DNA of 64,000 nt from Microglena sp. YARC (taxonomy: Eukaryota; Chlorophyta; Chlorophyceae; Chlamydomonadales; Chlamydomonadaceae). The notes under the pieces are model-generated. The model saw only the letters and a list, made by a program, of their open reading frames with translations, did no database searches and had not been told where the DNA came from. The stretch spans positions 179,236,404 through 179,300,403 of the forward strand of contig CM039462.1 of NCBI GenBank assembly GCA_022414725.1, read 5' to 3'. Below are positions 42,429 to 53,268 of the stretch, piece after piece. Both the position numbers and the translations under genes were made by a program. Within the stretch, counting starts at the first letter, position 1; each line of letters opens with the position of its first letter.

Positions 42429-43727
42429 AATAAATTCATTAGGTATGCCGTCTGGGCCAGTGGCTTTGTGGTAGAGAGTTTCCTAATACAGTCAGCATAG
42501 GTGGGTTGAGGAGGAGAGAAAGGTCTTGAGGGAGAGGCAGTGTTTGTATGGAGTTGGCTGGAGTTTCCAAGTGGTATTTGTCTGTGTGTGTTTCCCATGG
42601 AGGGGGTGGCGTGTCGTGTCCATATAGTCTATCTGAGATGGGGTGGAGTGGGAGGTGACATGAGTTTTCCCATATGTTTAGTCATAACTTCGCAAGAGAC
42701 CCTGGGTGCTAGTGCTGAGTGTGTGTGTGGATGCGTCCATAAGCAGTGGTGTGTGTGTGTGATTTTCAGGAGAGAAAATTATACCTGTGAGTTTGTCGTG
42801 CTTGTGTGCTGAGGCGGCGTCGGAATTTCTTAATTGAGGCGGTTGCTCTCTCCTTTTTGAGTGCAACCTGCATGTGACGTAATTCTGTAATACTTTGTTT
42901 AATATCAGCAGTTAAGGAGAGACAATAGTCAGAGAGAGTAACTTTTGAAAGTGCTGTTTGTATTATAATTTTAGTGGTGGCGAGTATGTGCCTGCCGTGT
43001 GAGGTGTGCTTCTAAGTTCCATGTATTGTTGTTGGTCAAGGTGTTTGGAAGCTGTTCGGAGTCGCTTTAATGTGTTTAATATTGGTAGTTAAGTCTTCTG
43101 TAGGTTTTGGCAGTTTGTCTTGGCAGGAAGGTGCCTGGTGTACTAGGCTTGGTAGGGCAGGTGTCAGTCATGATGGAGAGAGCTTGGTGAAGAGTGACCA
43201 TGAGATGATTTGTCATGCTGTTAAGGTCTTCTGGTATGTGGCTTTGAGTTCTTGTCTAATAGATTGAATGTGTGCAGGATGTTTTATCTTCTCCCAGTAA
43301 AGTTTGTGTGCTATAGTCCAGCTTATCTATCGTTAATGTGGCTGTGCTGGAATTGATGGAGAAATTAATTAGAGATGGCTTCTTTAGCTTGGCCATGTCT
43401 TGTTGCTTGAGGGGAAGCTGCAGTTGAGGTGTTGGATTGTGAGGTGGTATGTCAAGGTTAGGAGGGGGAAAAGAGAGACGGAGGTAATTGTGTTGTTCCA
43501 GGGTCAAGTGGTCCAGTGTGTTCTCCCATTTGGTGTGCAGTTTCTGTCACCGTGGTTGCAGTTGGGGGGTTGATGAGAATGATGTCATCTATCCTGCTAC
43601 TGTAGGAAGTGTTGTCTGAGTAAGTGTGGGGACGTGGTGACGGTTGAATGTGAATTGGATATTTATTAAGGTGTTGATAGTGGGCTGGTTCCTCCAGGTG
43701 CTTGATTTATGTTGCTTCTATCAGTAA
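42429..43727 (-). pseudogene. LINE-B APE end and linker, frameshifted
   Basis: Counterpart of 28312-29657, with the S-R-I-D-D-I motif region near 43590 and K-P-L-A-Q-T-A-Y-like shifted reading near 42440. Numerous one-base indels break the frame. Confidence 0.82.
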
Positions 43728-43732
43728 GGTAG

Positions 43733-44107
43733 TATCAGCATGAATAGCGGTGCTCTCTCTCTTGTTTATGTCTTGGTGACTCCTTATGTACTTCCTTAGA
43801 ACATATCAGCTCTGCCAGTACTGTGCCAGCTTCCGTAGTGACAGCTTCCGCGTAAGTGACAGGCTTCCCGTAGACTGAGTCATCCTTGAGTGTCTCAGTG
43901 ACAGCTTCCTGTGGACTGCGTCACCGGTTCCCCTGACACGGACTGTATAGCCTGCTACCCTTATCAGGGTACAGGCTGCCGCTCCTTCCTCCACTGGTGC
44001 CCCTTAATGGGTCTCCTGTGCTTGTAACTTATTCTCGTCTCCGCATTTATAGATTGGCGTGCTGCACACACAAAAGTCCACTCTTCGGAGTGTTATCCAA
44101 GCTGATA
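43733..44107 (+). repeat. copia-3 5' LTR
   Basis: Matches 29658-30024 with extra bases (ctctctctcttg; acatatcagc for actatcagc; cgtaagtgacagg). The primer-binding site follows as ggtttatgggccca (44108-44121), one t longer than in copia-2. Confidence 0.9.
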
Positions 44108-46834
44108 GGTTTATGGGCCCATCACGCTTCCCCACCTTCTGTGATCCCAGGTCTCCCAGCGCCGGACTTCGCCCATGCTACAGGCCGCAGTGGACGCCGT
44201 CCTGGCCCTAGTTCCAGCGGCCGTGGAGGATCTTTGGCATGATATCTTGGTGGATATTTTTCTCTCTTAGGCTCCTTGTGACCCCTGGGTGCGTTCCGTG
44301 GTTCGTCAGAGGTTTACTACTTTGTCTTCCCGTGGCCCCTGGTTCCCCCCTTAGGTGTATACCTTCGCTACGTGAGTTTGAGTTCAAAGTTGTTTGAGTT
44401 CTGATAGGGCTTAGGAATTTTTAGTTAAGTGTTATAGAGGCATGGTTGATGCTCGATTAGTTGGGGCTATGCATGAGTTGTTGATGATGACCACTGCTTC
44501 AGCATGGTGCTAAGTGTGTTAATCTTGCAATCGCGTGTTCATCTAGGGAGACAAGACTCCTTCGGAGCTTTTCTTGGGGTTGCACCTGATGTGTCGTTGT
44601 TGCGTTTGTTTGGTTGCCCTGTGCTATGTAATCTTAAGTATTGGGCAGTCACGCAACAAGCTAGTTAGAAAGGCATTATTTGGTAGACTGGTTGGGTATT
44701 CCCTGTGGAGTAAGGGTTATTATATTTGGGTTCCAATGTTGCGCCAGTATAGTAGTGAGTAGTGATTGTACTCTCTATCTCCAGTTCAGTTCTAAAACTG
44801 TCTTCCTGGTTCTCCCTTTAGTATGGTCCCCGTGCCCGCTTGCATCCCTCCTGTCATTCAAACGGTGATATGTTATGTGTTACCGGTAATTCCCTACGCC
44901 CTTTAACAACCCCAATTTGTTGTTGGCTGGCCTGGCTGGATGTATCATTGTTGCATTCTAGACCAGGGCCTTGATCTTTGCTGTATTGTGTGTGTGAAGT
45001 TTTTAGGGCGGGGGGAGTTGGATATCCAACAATAATCTTAGCCGAATCTCAGGGGGTCGCCAGGCCCTCCTCTGTGCCACGTTTTAGCGGTTGAAGCTTT
45101 AGGATTTAGACAGCCTTCGATCATAGTGGTACCTGGATCAGGTCCATTGACCTAATAGTCACTGTTAGATGATGTAGCCGTTGCCGAATGGTAAAGTGCA
45201 ATGATCTTGAACACTGGTCTAGCTTGATACTGCGTATGGCTGGGGTGTTACAGTCAAACCCAGGATTCATTGTTTTTAGGTGCTGCTGGTTCTCATACGT
45301 AGGTTAAACATGGCCCTATGTGTGAGTGCCTATCCTCAGCACCTCCCTAGATCTGACTTTATAGGGTAGTCTAGATTGGTGGAGCAGTTACGACGCTTTG
45401 TTTAGGCAGCTTCCCATTTTTTTTTTCAGCTGTCTTTCTTGGTTTTGGTGGAAGGTGGTACTTAATTCAGACCACCGTTATAGCGTCTTGATGGTTTCTG
45501 ACTCTTAGTTCCATAGGCAGATGGTTCGTTTCGGTGGAGCTCATCATAGATTAGCTATTCTTTTTACTCCACACTGTTTTTAGATCACCAGCCCCTCATT
45601 GATTGGAACTTTTGGGAGTGTAGTAGTTATTTCCCTTTGGATTTTACTGTAATTTTAGTGGGCTGGTTCATCTTAGCAGTTGTACTTGCAGATTGTCCTT
45701 GCAGTTGTACTTGCAGAATTACCGCCGCTGCACCTCTTTCTTGTTTCTTCCGAGTGTATTTCAAGCGCCCTTTCACTCCTTCCTTGCAGTAAATTCTTTG
45801 AAGTCCTTTTTTCCTGCGTTTCCTATTTTTCAGTGTGGACAATAGGTTTTATGTACTATGTGCTACATCTACCCTTCTATTGTTCATTGAACTGTGTTTC
45901 CTTTGTTGTTACAAGTTTCTTGAAAAATTTTTAACTTCGCATCCTTTGGATTTTTCAGTTACTGCAGGTTTGGTTGCTTGTGTTAGGCGCCTTTGTGGCC
46001 CTTGAGTGCATGAGTTCTTGGGTGCGGATACCCACCTCTTAGAATGTTTTTCGTTACTGCCGAGCTGGATTATATGATAATTAACTGTTCAGTGAAATCT
46101 TCTACTTCCATCTTGAGTAGAGAGAAACCAGTTCATCGTGATGGTTTTTTCATCCCAACCTAGTCATGAATCTATGCTAAGAATAATTTTAAGCAGTATG
46201 GGAGTTTTTCCATCGACTTTTTTTTTTCCATCGCTATTCTTTAGTGTCCTCTTGTCTGCGGTCCTTTAGGCTTTGGGGACTCTCTCGTGTGCTGCGCTCA
46301 CACGAGTATTTTCAATCCGTCTCTTGTGTTATCATTGATTTGCGTTAGGTTCCGCCTATTTCCGGATCGGGTTTTCTGGTATACCGTTGTTCCCCAAACT
46401 TTGGATATACGATTTTTTCAGTCTTTCTCTTTAGGTTAAGTTCTCGTTCTGGTTCAGTCCACCGTTGTTCCCCTTCCTTTGTTATTATGATTGATTTCTG
46501 TTTGCGACCTCCTGTGCTTTTCTGGTTTGGTGTGCCTAATATGCTGGGTCTGGGGATGAACAGTATTTTTGCGCTTCCCATGGATGGTTAGCATTTCCAT
46601 TTTGGTCTCAGCTCAGCTCGGGTATGACCAAGTTTTTTGCTGCTACATTTCGGATTACTACAGTGGTTTTTGTTCACCCTTTCTCATCCTTTATATTTAG
46701 ACAAGGCTTTCTTCTGGTTTCCTGTTTTTCCGCCGTGTTCTTAATAATTTGTGTTTGCTACCATTTAATTATTCTATGTCCCCAGTGCCATAGGTGGAGT
46801 ACTAGTATTGTATGTCACCTGCGTCCTAGGTGAG
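44108..46834 (+). pseudogene. copia-3 internal region, integrase remnants only
   Basis: Counterpart of 30025-32986. Integrase scraps are near 44540-44750 and the ESQGVAR-like segment near 45045-45230; the rest is non-coding. No RT or RNase H. Confidence 0.85.
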
Positions 46835-47232
46835 TATCAGCAGTATGGGGAATAGCGTTTGGCTCTCGTCTTGTTTTATGTCTTGGTGACTCTTTATGTA
46901 CTTCCTTAGAACTATCAGCTCTGCCAGTGTAGCGTTCCTGTGCAGTCTTCCCGTAGTGACAGCTTCCGTCGTATGTACAGCTCCCGTAGACTGAGTCATC
47001 TGGGGGGGAGTGACTCAGTGACAGCTTCGTGCTCTGACTGCGTCAGCCGGTTCCCCTGACACGGACTGTATAGCCGTTACCCTTATCAGGGGGTACAGGC
47101 TGCCTCCTCCTCCACTGGTGTCCCCCTTAATGGGTCTCCTGATCCTGTGTAACTTATTCTCGTCTCCGCATTTAGTAGATTGGCGTGCTGCCACACACAA
47201 AGTCCACTCTCCAGTGTGTTATCCAAGCTATA
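46835..47232 (+). repeat. copia-3 3' LTR, heavily corrupted
   Basis: Recognisable as the same LTR (gtcttggtgactc..., actgagtcatc, ggactgtatagcc) but with indels every few tens of bases, and ending gctata where gctgata is expected. Confidence 0.8.
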
Positions 47233-49299
47233 GGTTAGAGCTGCATTCCAGTCTCCCCTCTTGCATATGAGTGATGAGAGGTTTTTGGGATATTAAGTAG
47301 TGAGATAATGTGTTTCATAAGATTCGGGTCTCTTGGGCTGGAGGTCATTGCAGGCATGTAACGCCTAAAAATTGGTAGTTTTTAATAGTTTAGGAGTGAG
47401 GTATGGACAGCTATGTCAGTGATCTGTCATGTTTAATTGATGTTTAGTAAGAATGCTTTTATAAAGGGTATAATCTCCCATGCTGAGCGGTTACAATGTT
47501 GTCTGCGCGAATTGGTAGCTTGTGGCTAACGTTTTGCTGCTGGATGAAGGTGGTATCAGATAGTCTGTGTTTATTTTCATATTGTCGTAATGGAATAGTA
47601 CCTGTTGTTAGAGGTGAGTTTTGTTCGGTGAGTAAGTACGAATTGTCTGGCTCATTAGTTGTCGGAATGATTGGTCGGTAGAGTGTTTCCCGGAGGGATG
47701 GATAACTTGCCTACTGCATGTGAAGGTGATAGAGTAGCTAGAGTTGCAGTGCTGTGTTGAAGAACCAGATAATGTGAGGTAAATAGTGTGGTTATTTTAA
47801 TTCATTTTCGTTGGAAGTTTGTGTGAGTCTGGGGAGTCATGTCTTTGTAGGAAGTGCCTGCTTCCACACACATCCTCGCTCTTCGCTATTCTTTGTGCGC
47901 TGCGGGATGCAAATGCTCTCACTGAAGTCTAAGTGAGTGGACTCACCGGAAGTTGACTAATCAGAGTCCTAACGGGAGGCTTAAGGAGTGTGTATAGTGC
48001 TCCTGTATTAGTCTCCCTCTTTGTCCCAGTAGGTCCGCGGCTGATATTGCATGAATGGCATGCAATAGAGTAACTTAGCAAAGTGGCGAGACGCTCAAGG
48101 TCTGAACAAACGGCGTAGATTCGATTCTTAGTGAATTCTTTAGATTTGGGAAAGGGGCCTGCATCTCCAAGATCCCATCAAGAGACCAAGTCCTAACAGT
48201 ATTTCTTGTAGAGATTTGGGGGCTGCTGGTTCAGGATTGTTGCAGGGTGAATCTGAGTACGCTGTATGAAGGGTGCTGAACCGGTCTAGAGAGAAAGTTG
48301 TGTGAAGAATCTGTGAGGAGTCACTTGGATGAAAGATTCTCACCATCCGTCTGAAATCTCATAAATGTCTGAGAGTGCTGTTTCACCCACGGATCAGCAT
48401 TGTAGTAAAGAGATGGTAGAGCCTCCAGGATACTTAGCTAATGATAGTCTTGCACAGTTGCGTTAGTTTTGGAATTCATCACTACAACATTCAGTGCCTG
48501 CGACAGAGTTTGATGTGCCTATCTGTGGCGTTAGTCCAAGACGTGTAGTACGTAAGGGTAAATTGCCCTTGAAATGTGCCAGCAGGAGGCTTTCAGGAGA
48601 TAGGTCCTACAGATTCAGTATCCCACCACTCACCCGTCCAGTTGCTTGAATGCCGTAGCATTGATCCATATTGCCAGGCAGTGTATAATGTTAGGAAGAG
48701 CAATAACATTGTAGAGGGTCGGTTTAATCTGCATCGTAGGGCTCGATGCATAACCTTCAGAGTAGGGGTCCAGTGAGGAGTCCCTCCAATTTTCGTTGGG
48801 CTTATATATGTGGGTAATTTGTATCTGGTGTGGCTCTTAGTAAGGAGCCAAGCGTGAATTGTTTTGGAAAAAGTAGAAAATTAATAAGATGCTAGTGATA
48901 GTTTACGCATATTACTGTTCAGTAGTCCCTTCTAGTGTCCATTTGGCATCGGGTATAGGTTCGCATCAGTGTAGGGGTCTAATTACAGAAAAGTCTAGAT
49001 TTTCGTCCTCAGAGATCAAAGAGGCTGTTTACTCCCATGTAAATGTTGATGGAGTTATTTGCATGAGTCATTGGGTTCCCAATGGGAGGATTGGTTCGTT
49101 TTTCGTGGGTGTGTTTGTACGTCGGTGGGGAGTAGTGCATGTCCTGCCTCCATGTCCGCCGAGTCCTCTTCCGATAGGGTTGAGGGGGTTGTTGATCTTG
49201 CCATGCTCATATTGCGTGTCGCTGGGATGTATAGGTTGGCCCTGGGATGCTCGTGAGCCCTATTCACAGTGGTATATGTAGGAACTATCCTGCGTGGGA
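47233..49299 (-). pseudogene. LINE-B APE start and ORF1, heavily corrupted up to the gap
   Basis: Aligns in order with 33360-35170: ctgcattccagtctccc at 47241, the ORF1 block with cccaccactcac and gtccagttgctt at about 48620-48650 (34525-34545 in A), and ggccctgg.atgctcg near 49235. Indels are so dense that no frame survives. Confidence 0.8.
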
Positions 49300-50299
49300 N
49301 NNNNNNNNNNNNNNNNNNNNNNNNNNNNNNNNNNNNNNNNNNNNNNNNNNNNNNNNNNNNNNNNNNNNNNNNNNNNNNNNNNNNNNNNNNNNNNNNNNNN
49401 NNNNNNNNNNNNNNNNNNNNNNNNNNNNNNNNNNNNNNNNNNNNNNNNNNNNNNNNNNNNNNNNNNNNNNNNNNNNNNNNNNNNNNNNNNNNNNNNNNNN
49501 NNNNNNNNNNNNNNNNNNNNNNNNNNNNNNNNNNNNNNNNNNNNNNNNNNNNNNNNNNNNNNNNNNNNNNNNNNNNNNNNNNNNNNNNNNNNNNNNNNNN
49601 NNNNNNNNNNNNNNNNNNNNNNNNNNNNNNNNNNNNNNNNNNNNNNNNNNNNNNNNNNNNNNNNNNNNNNNNNNNNNNNNNNNNNNNNNNNNNNNNNNNN
49701 NNNNNNNNNNNNNNNNNNNNNNNNNNNNNNNNNNNNNNNNNNNNNNNNNNNNNNNNNNNNNNNNNNNNNNNNNNNNNNNNNNNNNNNNNNNNNNNNNNNN
49801 NNNNNNNNNNNNNNNNNNNNNNNNNNNNNNNNNNNNNNNNNNNNNNNNNNNNNNNNNNNNNNNNNNNNNNNNNNNNNNNNNNNNNNNNNNNNNNNNNNNN
49901 NNNNNNNNNNNNNNNNNNNNNNNNNNNNNNNNNNNNNNNNNNNNNNNNNNNNNNNNNNNNNNNNNNNNNNNNNNNNNNNNNNNNNNNNNNNNNNNNNNNN
50001 NNNNNNNNNNNNNNNNNNNNNNNNNNNNNNNNNNNNNNNNNNNNNNNNNNNNNNNNNNNNNNNNNNNNNNNNNNNNNNNNNNNNNNNNNNNNNNNNNNNN
50101 NNNNNNNNNNNNNNNNNNNNNNNNNNNNNNNNNNNNNNNNNNNNNNNNNNNNNNNNNNNNNNNNNNNNNNNNNNNNNNNNNNNNNNNNNNNNNNNNNNNN
50201 NNNNNNNNNNNNNNNNNNNNNNNNNNNNNNNNNNNNNNNNNNNNNNNNNNNNNNNNNNNNNNNNNNNNNNNNNNNNNNNNNNNNNNNNNNNNNNNNNNN
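49300..50299. other. assembly gap, exactly 1,000 N
   Basis: All positions are N. The round length indicates a placeholder rather than a measured distance. Confidence 1.
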
Positions 50300-51000
50300 G
50301 TGGGTGGGCGGGGTTGGACGATTAGAGGTGGGTTGGGTGGTGGGATGGGGGTGGGGTGGGGTCACTGGTGTTGTTTGTATGAAGTGAGGACCTGCAATCT
50401 CAAACTCAGCTGTCGCGGCATTCACCTGTTTTGTGCAGTGCGCGTGTGTTGTGTGTGTGGGGGGAGGGGGGGGGGGGGGAGGGATACAATGTGGGGTAGG
50501 GGATTACGGTATATTGTGTGGTCTCGTCGGATAGAGGTGGGGTGGGGTGGAGGTCACATCCACGCTTTATAATTTGACTGGGTTGCGGGTGGGATGGAAG
50601 TGAGCTATGGGGGAGCACACGTAGCTGCCAGCGTTACCATGAAGTTGTTGTGGGATAGGATCCTGGGGCTGGGGGGGGGAGTCACATCCACGTTGTTTAT
50701 AAATTTGACTGGGTTGCGGGTGGAATGAGTGGGGTAGGTGCCAGCGTTACCATAAGTTGTGTGACACTGGGTAGGGGGGGGGGGGGGGGGTCACATCCAA
50801 CGTCCTCCTTAATTCTGACTGCGGGTGCGGTATTGCGGTGGGTTGCTGGTTGGGGATTGGATGGAGTGCTGGGTGGAGTGGGTAGCCGTAGCCGTCAGCG
50901 TTTCCATTACAGTGTCATTGGGTAGAGGAGGTACACATACCACGGCCTAACAAGGTTCATTTGGTCTCACCCTAAAAACCCTAAAAGATCCTAAAACAGG
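50300..51000 (+). repeat. G-rich degenerate tandem repeat
   Basis: Three imperfect copies of a ~110-130-bp unit with ggtcacatccacg, tttgactgggttgcgggtgg and gccagcgttaccat, starting near 50551, 50680 and 50790. They are interspersed with g runs of 8-12. No gene is seen. Confidence 0.7.
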
Positions 51001-51132
51001 AGCCATTTTGGTCTCACCCTCCAATACACCCCACGCACCCACACCACCTCCTGTACGGCGTACCAAACAAGTGGTGCATTATTTAATTTTATTATATTTA
51101 CCTCCATGCTCAGCCTCGTCGTCATACATAGA

Positions 51133-51310
51133 CTATAGCGTCTTGAGGTTTGTGTTTCTGACAACTCGTTCCATAGCAGATTGGTTCCACTTGGGAGCTC
51201 ATCATAGATTAGCTATTTCTTTATGCTCTCCACACTTTCTATCATGCTGTTTTATTCACCAGCCCCTCCTGGGTGATTAGTGCTTGTGGAGATGTCTAGT
51301 TGTTTCACTT
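51133..51310 (+). mobile_element. fragment of copia-2/3 internal sequence
   Basis: tatagcgtcttga...gagctcatcatagattagctat...caccagcccctc parallels 31668-31795 and 45479-45607, with indels. No LTR is nearby. Confidence 0.75.
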
Positions 51311-51439
51311 GTGGACTAGCATTCAGAGGTGGCGTCGAGAGCAGGCACCAATTAAATGGTGCATCCAGGTCAATCGAGATGTCATATTGCGGACTTATTG
51401 AGTACAGCCGATAGAGCAAGAAGAAAGCACAGGGTCATT

Positions 51440-52440
51440 GGTCACTGCTCCTAAAACATATGCATTTGTGTATTGTAATGTACTACCTCATGCTCGAGGG
51501 GGAGGGGGGGGGGCATGCGTCATACTAGACAGAAGATATTACAGGGCCACTTTGGGTCCTGCACCTAAAAACAAACATGATTTTATTATTTATTTCATAT
51601 ATTTTTACCTCGATGCTCAGGGGGCGCATTCGTGGATACTTAAATTGAGCAGAGCGGCTGAGCAAGAGGAAAGACATGGTTGTTTCGTCCTGTGCCTAAA
51701 CAAACATGCATGTATTTATTATTTATTCTTGTATTATCTACCTCATGTCAGGGGGGCGGGAGGGGCGGGGGGGGGGGGGGGGGGGGAGGGGGACTTCATA
51801 CTAGACAGAAACAGCATGCAGCGGCCATTTTGGTCACATACCTAAACACAATAATGACAATGATCTCTATGAACGTATTTATTTATATGTATTTTACCTC
51901 ATGCTCGGGATGGGCATCGTATTACTAACAGAAATACAGGCCATTTGGTACATACCTGAACAATATGAATGAATGACATGAATGATATATATATATATAT
52001 AGTGATTTATTTACCCCTCATGCTCAGGAGGCATCGTCATACTAACAGAATAAATACAGGGCCATTTGGTCCTGCACCTAGACAAATATGCATTTATTTA
52101 TTTTGGTATGTCTACCTCACGCTCAGGGGGGGGGCATCGTCATACTCAAATTGAGCAGAGCCGGTTTAGAGCAAGAAGAAAGGACACGGGTCGTTACGTC
52201 CTGTGCCTAAACAAATATTTATTATTTAATTGTATATTATTTACCTTCATTGCTCAGGGGGGGGGGGGGGGGGGGGAGGGGATGGGGGGGGCGGCATCGT
52301 CAACTAGCAAGAATAAAGACAGGGTCAGTTACATCCTGTGCCTAAACAAATATGGGATGTATTTATTTCTATTTGATATATTTAATTTACACCCTCTATG
52401 CTCAGGGCGGGCATCGTCATACTTGACCGCGGCCTTCAGT
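51440..52440 (+). repeat. degenerate ~100-150-bp tandem repeat with poly-G interruptions
   Basis: The word tacctcatgctcag followed by a g run and gcatcgtcatac recurs near 51481, 51605, 51737, 51894, 52013, 52113, 52240 and 52390, with gccattt(t)gg and cctaaacaaatatgcatttattt in between. Runs of up to 23 g occur. No gene is seen. Confidence 0.75.
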
Positions 52441-52486
52441 AGTGGCATCGGAAAGCAGCACCAATGTGCATCAGGTCGTCAGAGAT

Positions 52487-53020
52487 GGGGCCTTACGAAG
52501 GAGAGTCTTTGTTAAGTTCATTCGTTTCTGCAGTCAAAAAAAGAGTGCAGGTTAGGGTACAGTTAAGGGTACAGGTTAACTTTTTTTCTCGGCAATGCCT
52601 CGCCATTCCGGCGCCATGGTAGCTTAATGCACTTGAAGTACTACTTCAATTTATGAGCTACGCGGGGTGGTGTGGTGGTGGTGGTGAGTGGGGCGAAGAG
52701 CCTTACAAAGGACGTCTTTATTAAGTTCATTCGTTTCTGCAGGCCACAAAAAAGGGTACAGGTTTGGGTACAGTTTAAGCATTTTTTCTTGGCGACGCCG
52801 TCGCCACTCCAGCGCCATGATGAAGTACAGGCCTAAATTTTGAGCTACGCGGGGAGTGGCTGTGGCTGTGGGTGGTAGGTGGTGGTGGGCCACGAGCTTT
52901 ATGAAGGCGTCTTTTGTTAAGTTAAATTCGTTCCTGCAGGTCACACACATGGTGTAACAACTTAGCGGTGCAGGTTAACTTTCTTTTTTGGCGACGCCTA
53001 GCCATTCCGTCGCTGCAAGG
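52487..53020 (+). repeat. ~200-bp tandem repeat, almost three copies
   Basis: Copies start near 52487, 52691 and 52888. Each has gtctttgttaagttcattcg, tttctgcag, a gggtacaggttaactttttt block and a gccattccggcgcc-like GC-rich end. They are 10-20% divergent by eye. Confidence 0.75.
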
Positions 53021-53268
53021 CGACGCATGGCTTCTGGCTAAATTAGTCTGAAATCCCAAACCCACAGGCCTCAAAGCTTTGGCCCCTGCAAAAGCTCGGG
53101 GGAAACGCAATCACATTGGTGGTCGCCACAAAGTCGCTAAATTTGTGTTTAACGCACGAACTTTAAAGCACTTCAGGAAAACCTATACACGAACACTGTT
53201 CTTAGCGTGCCGCGTTGTAAATAAAGCGACTATGTGCGACCACATCCTCATAACTATACCGATTAGTC
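53021..53268. other. unique spacer before the 20-bp satellite
   Basis: About 250 bp of mixed sequence. The 77-codon open frame that crosses it has no ATG of its own and resembles no family I know. Confidence 0.4.

Larger units (their letters stand above)
43733..47232 (+). mobile_element. copia-3: copy of copia-2 at the same LINE position
   Basis: LTRs 43733-44107 and about 46835-47232; left target flank ggtag (43728-43732), right flank ggtta-like because of local errors. Internal order and sequence follow copia-2, but without the 301-bp SINE-like insertion. It is an orthologous (duplicated) insertion, not an independent one, because the target site is identical. Many small indels are present. 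Confidence 0.9.
35533..49299. repeat. duplicated block, copy B (runs into the gap)
   Basis: Repeats block A in the same order and orientation: ShK-exon repeats, spacer, LINE, copia at the identical insertion site, LINE 5' part. It lacks copia-1 and the SINE-like insertion. Single-base indels relative to A become frequent after about 40 kb and dense after about 46.8 kb. Confidence 0.92.
37082..49299 (-). mobile_element. LINE-B: second copy of the Dualen-like LINE, interrupted by copia-3
   Basis: Minus-strand order: 49299-47233 (ORF1 and start of APE, badly corrupted), copia-3, then 43727-37082 (rest of APE, RT, RNase H, zinc-knuckle, endonuclease, 3' UTR). It retains the 920 bp missing from LINE-A. 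The site of copia-1 is empty at 42377-42381. Confidence 0.88.

Noticed and set aside
41140..42440. Several separate small genes in LINE-B
   Set aside because: They are fragments of one reverse transcriptase broken by single-base indels relative to LINE-A.
49055..50572. Open frames of 340-456 codons spanning the gap
   Set aside because: They consist almost entirely of N.
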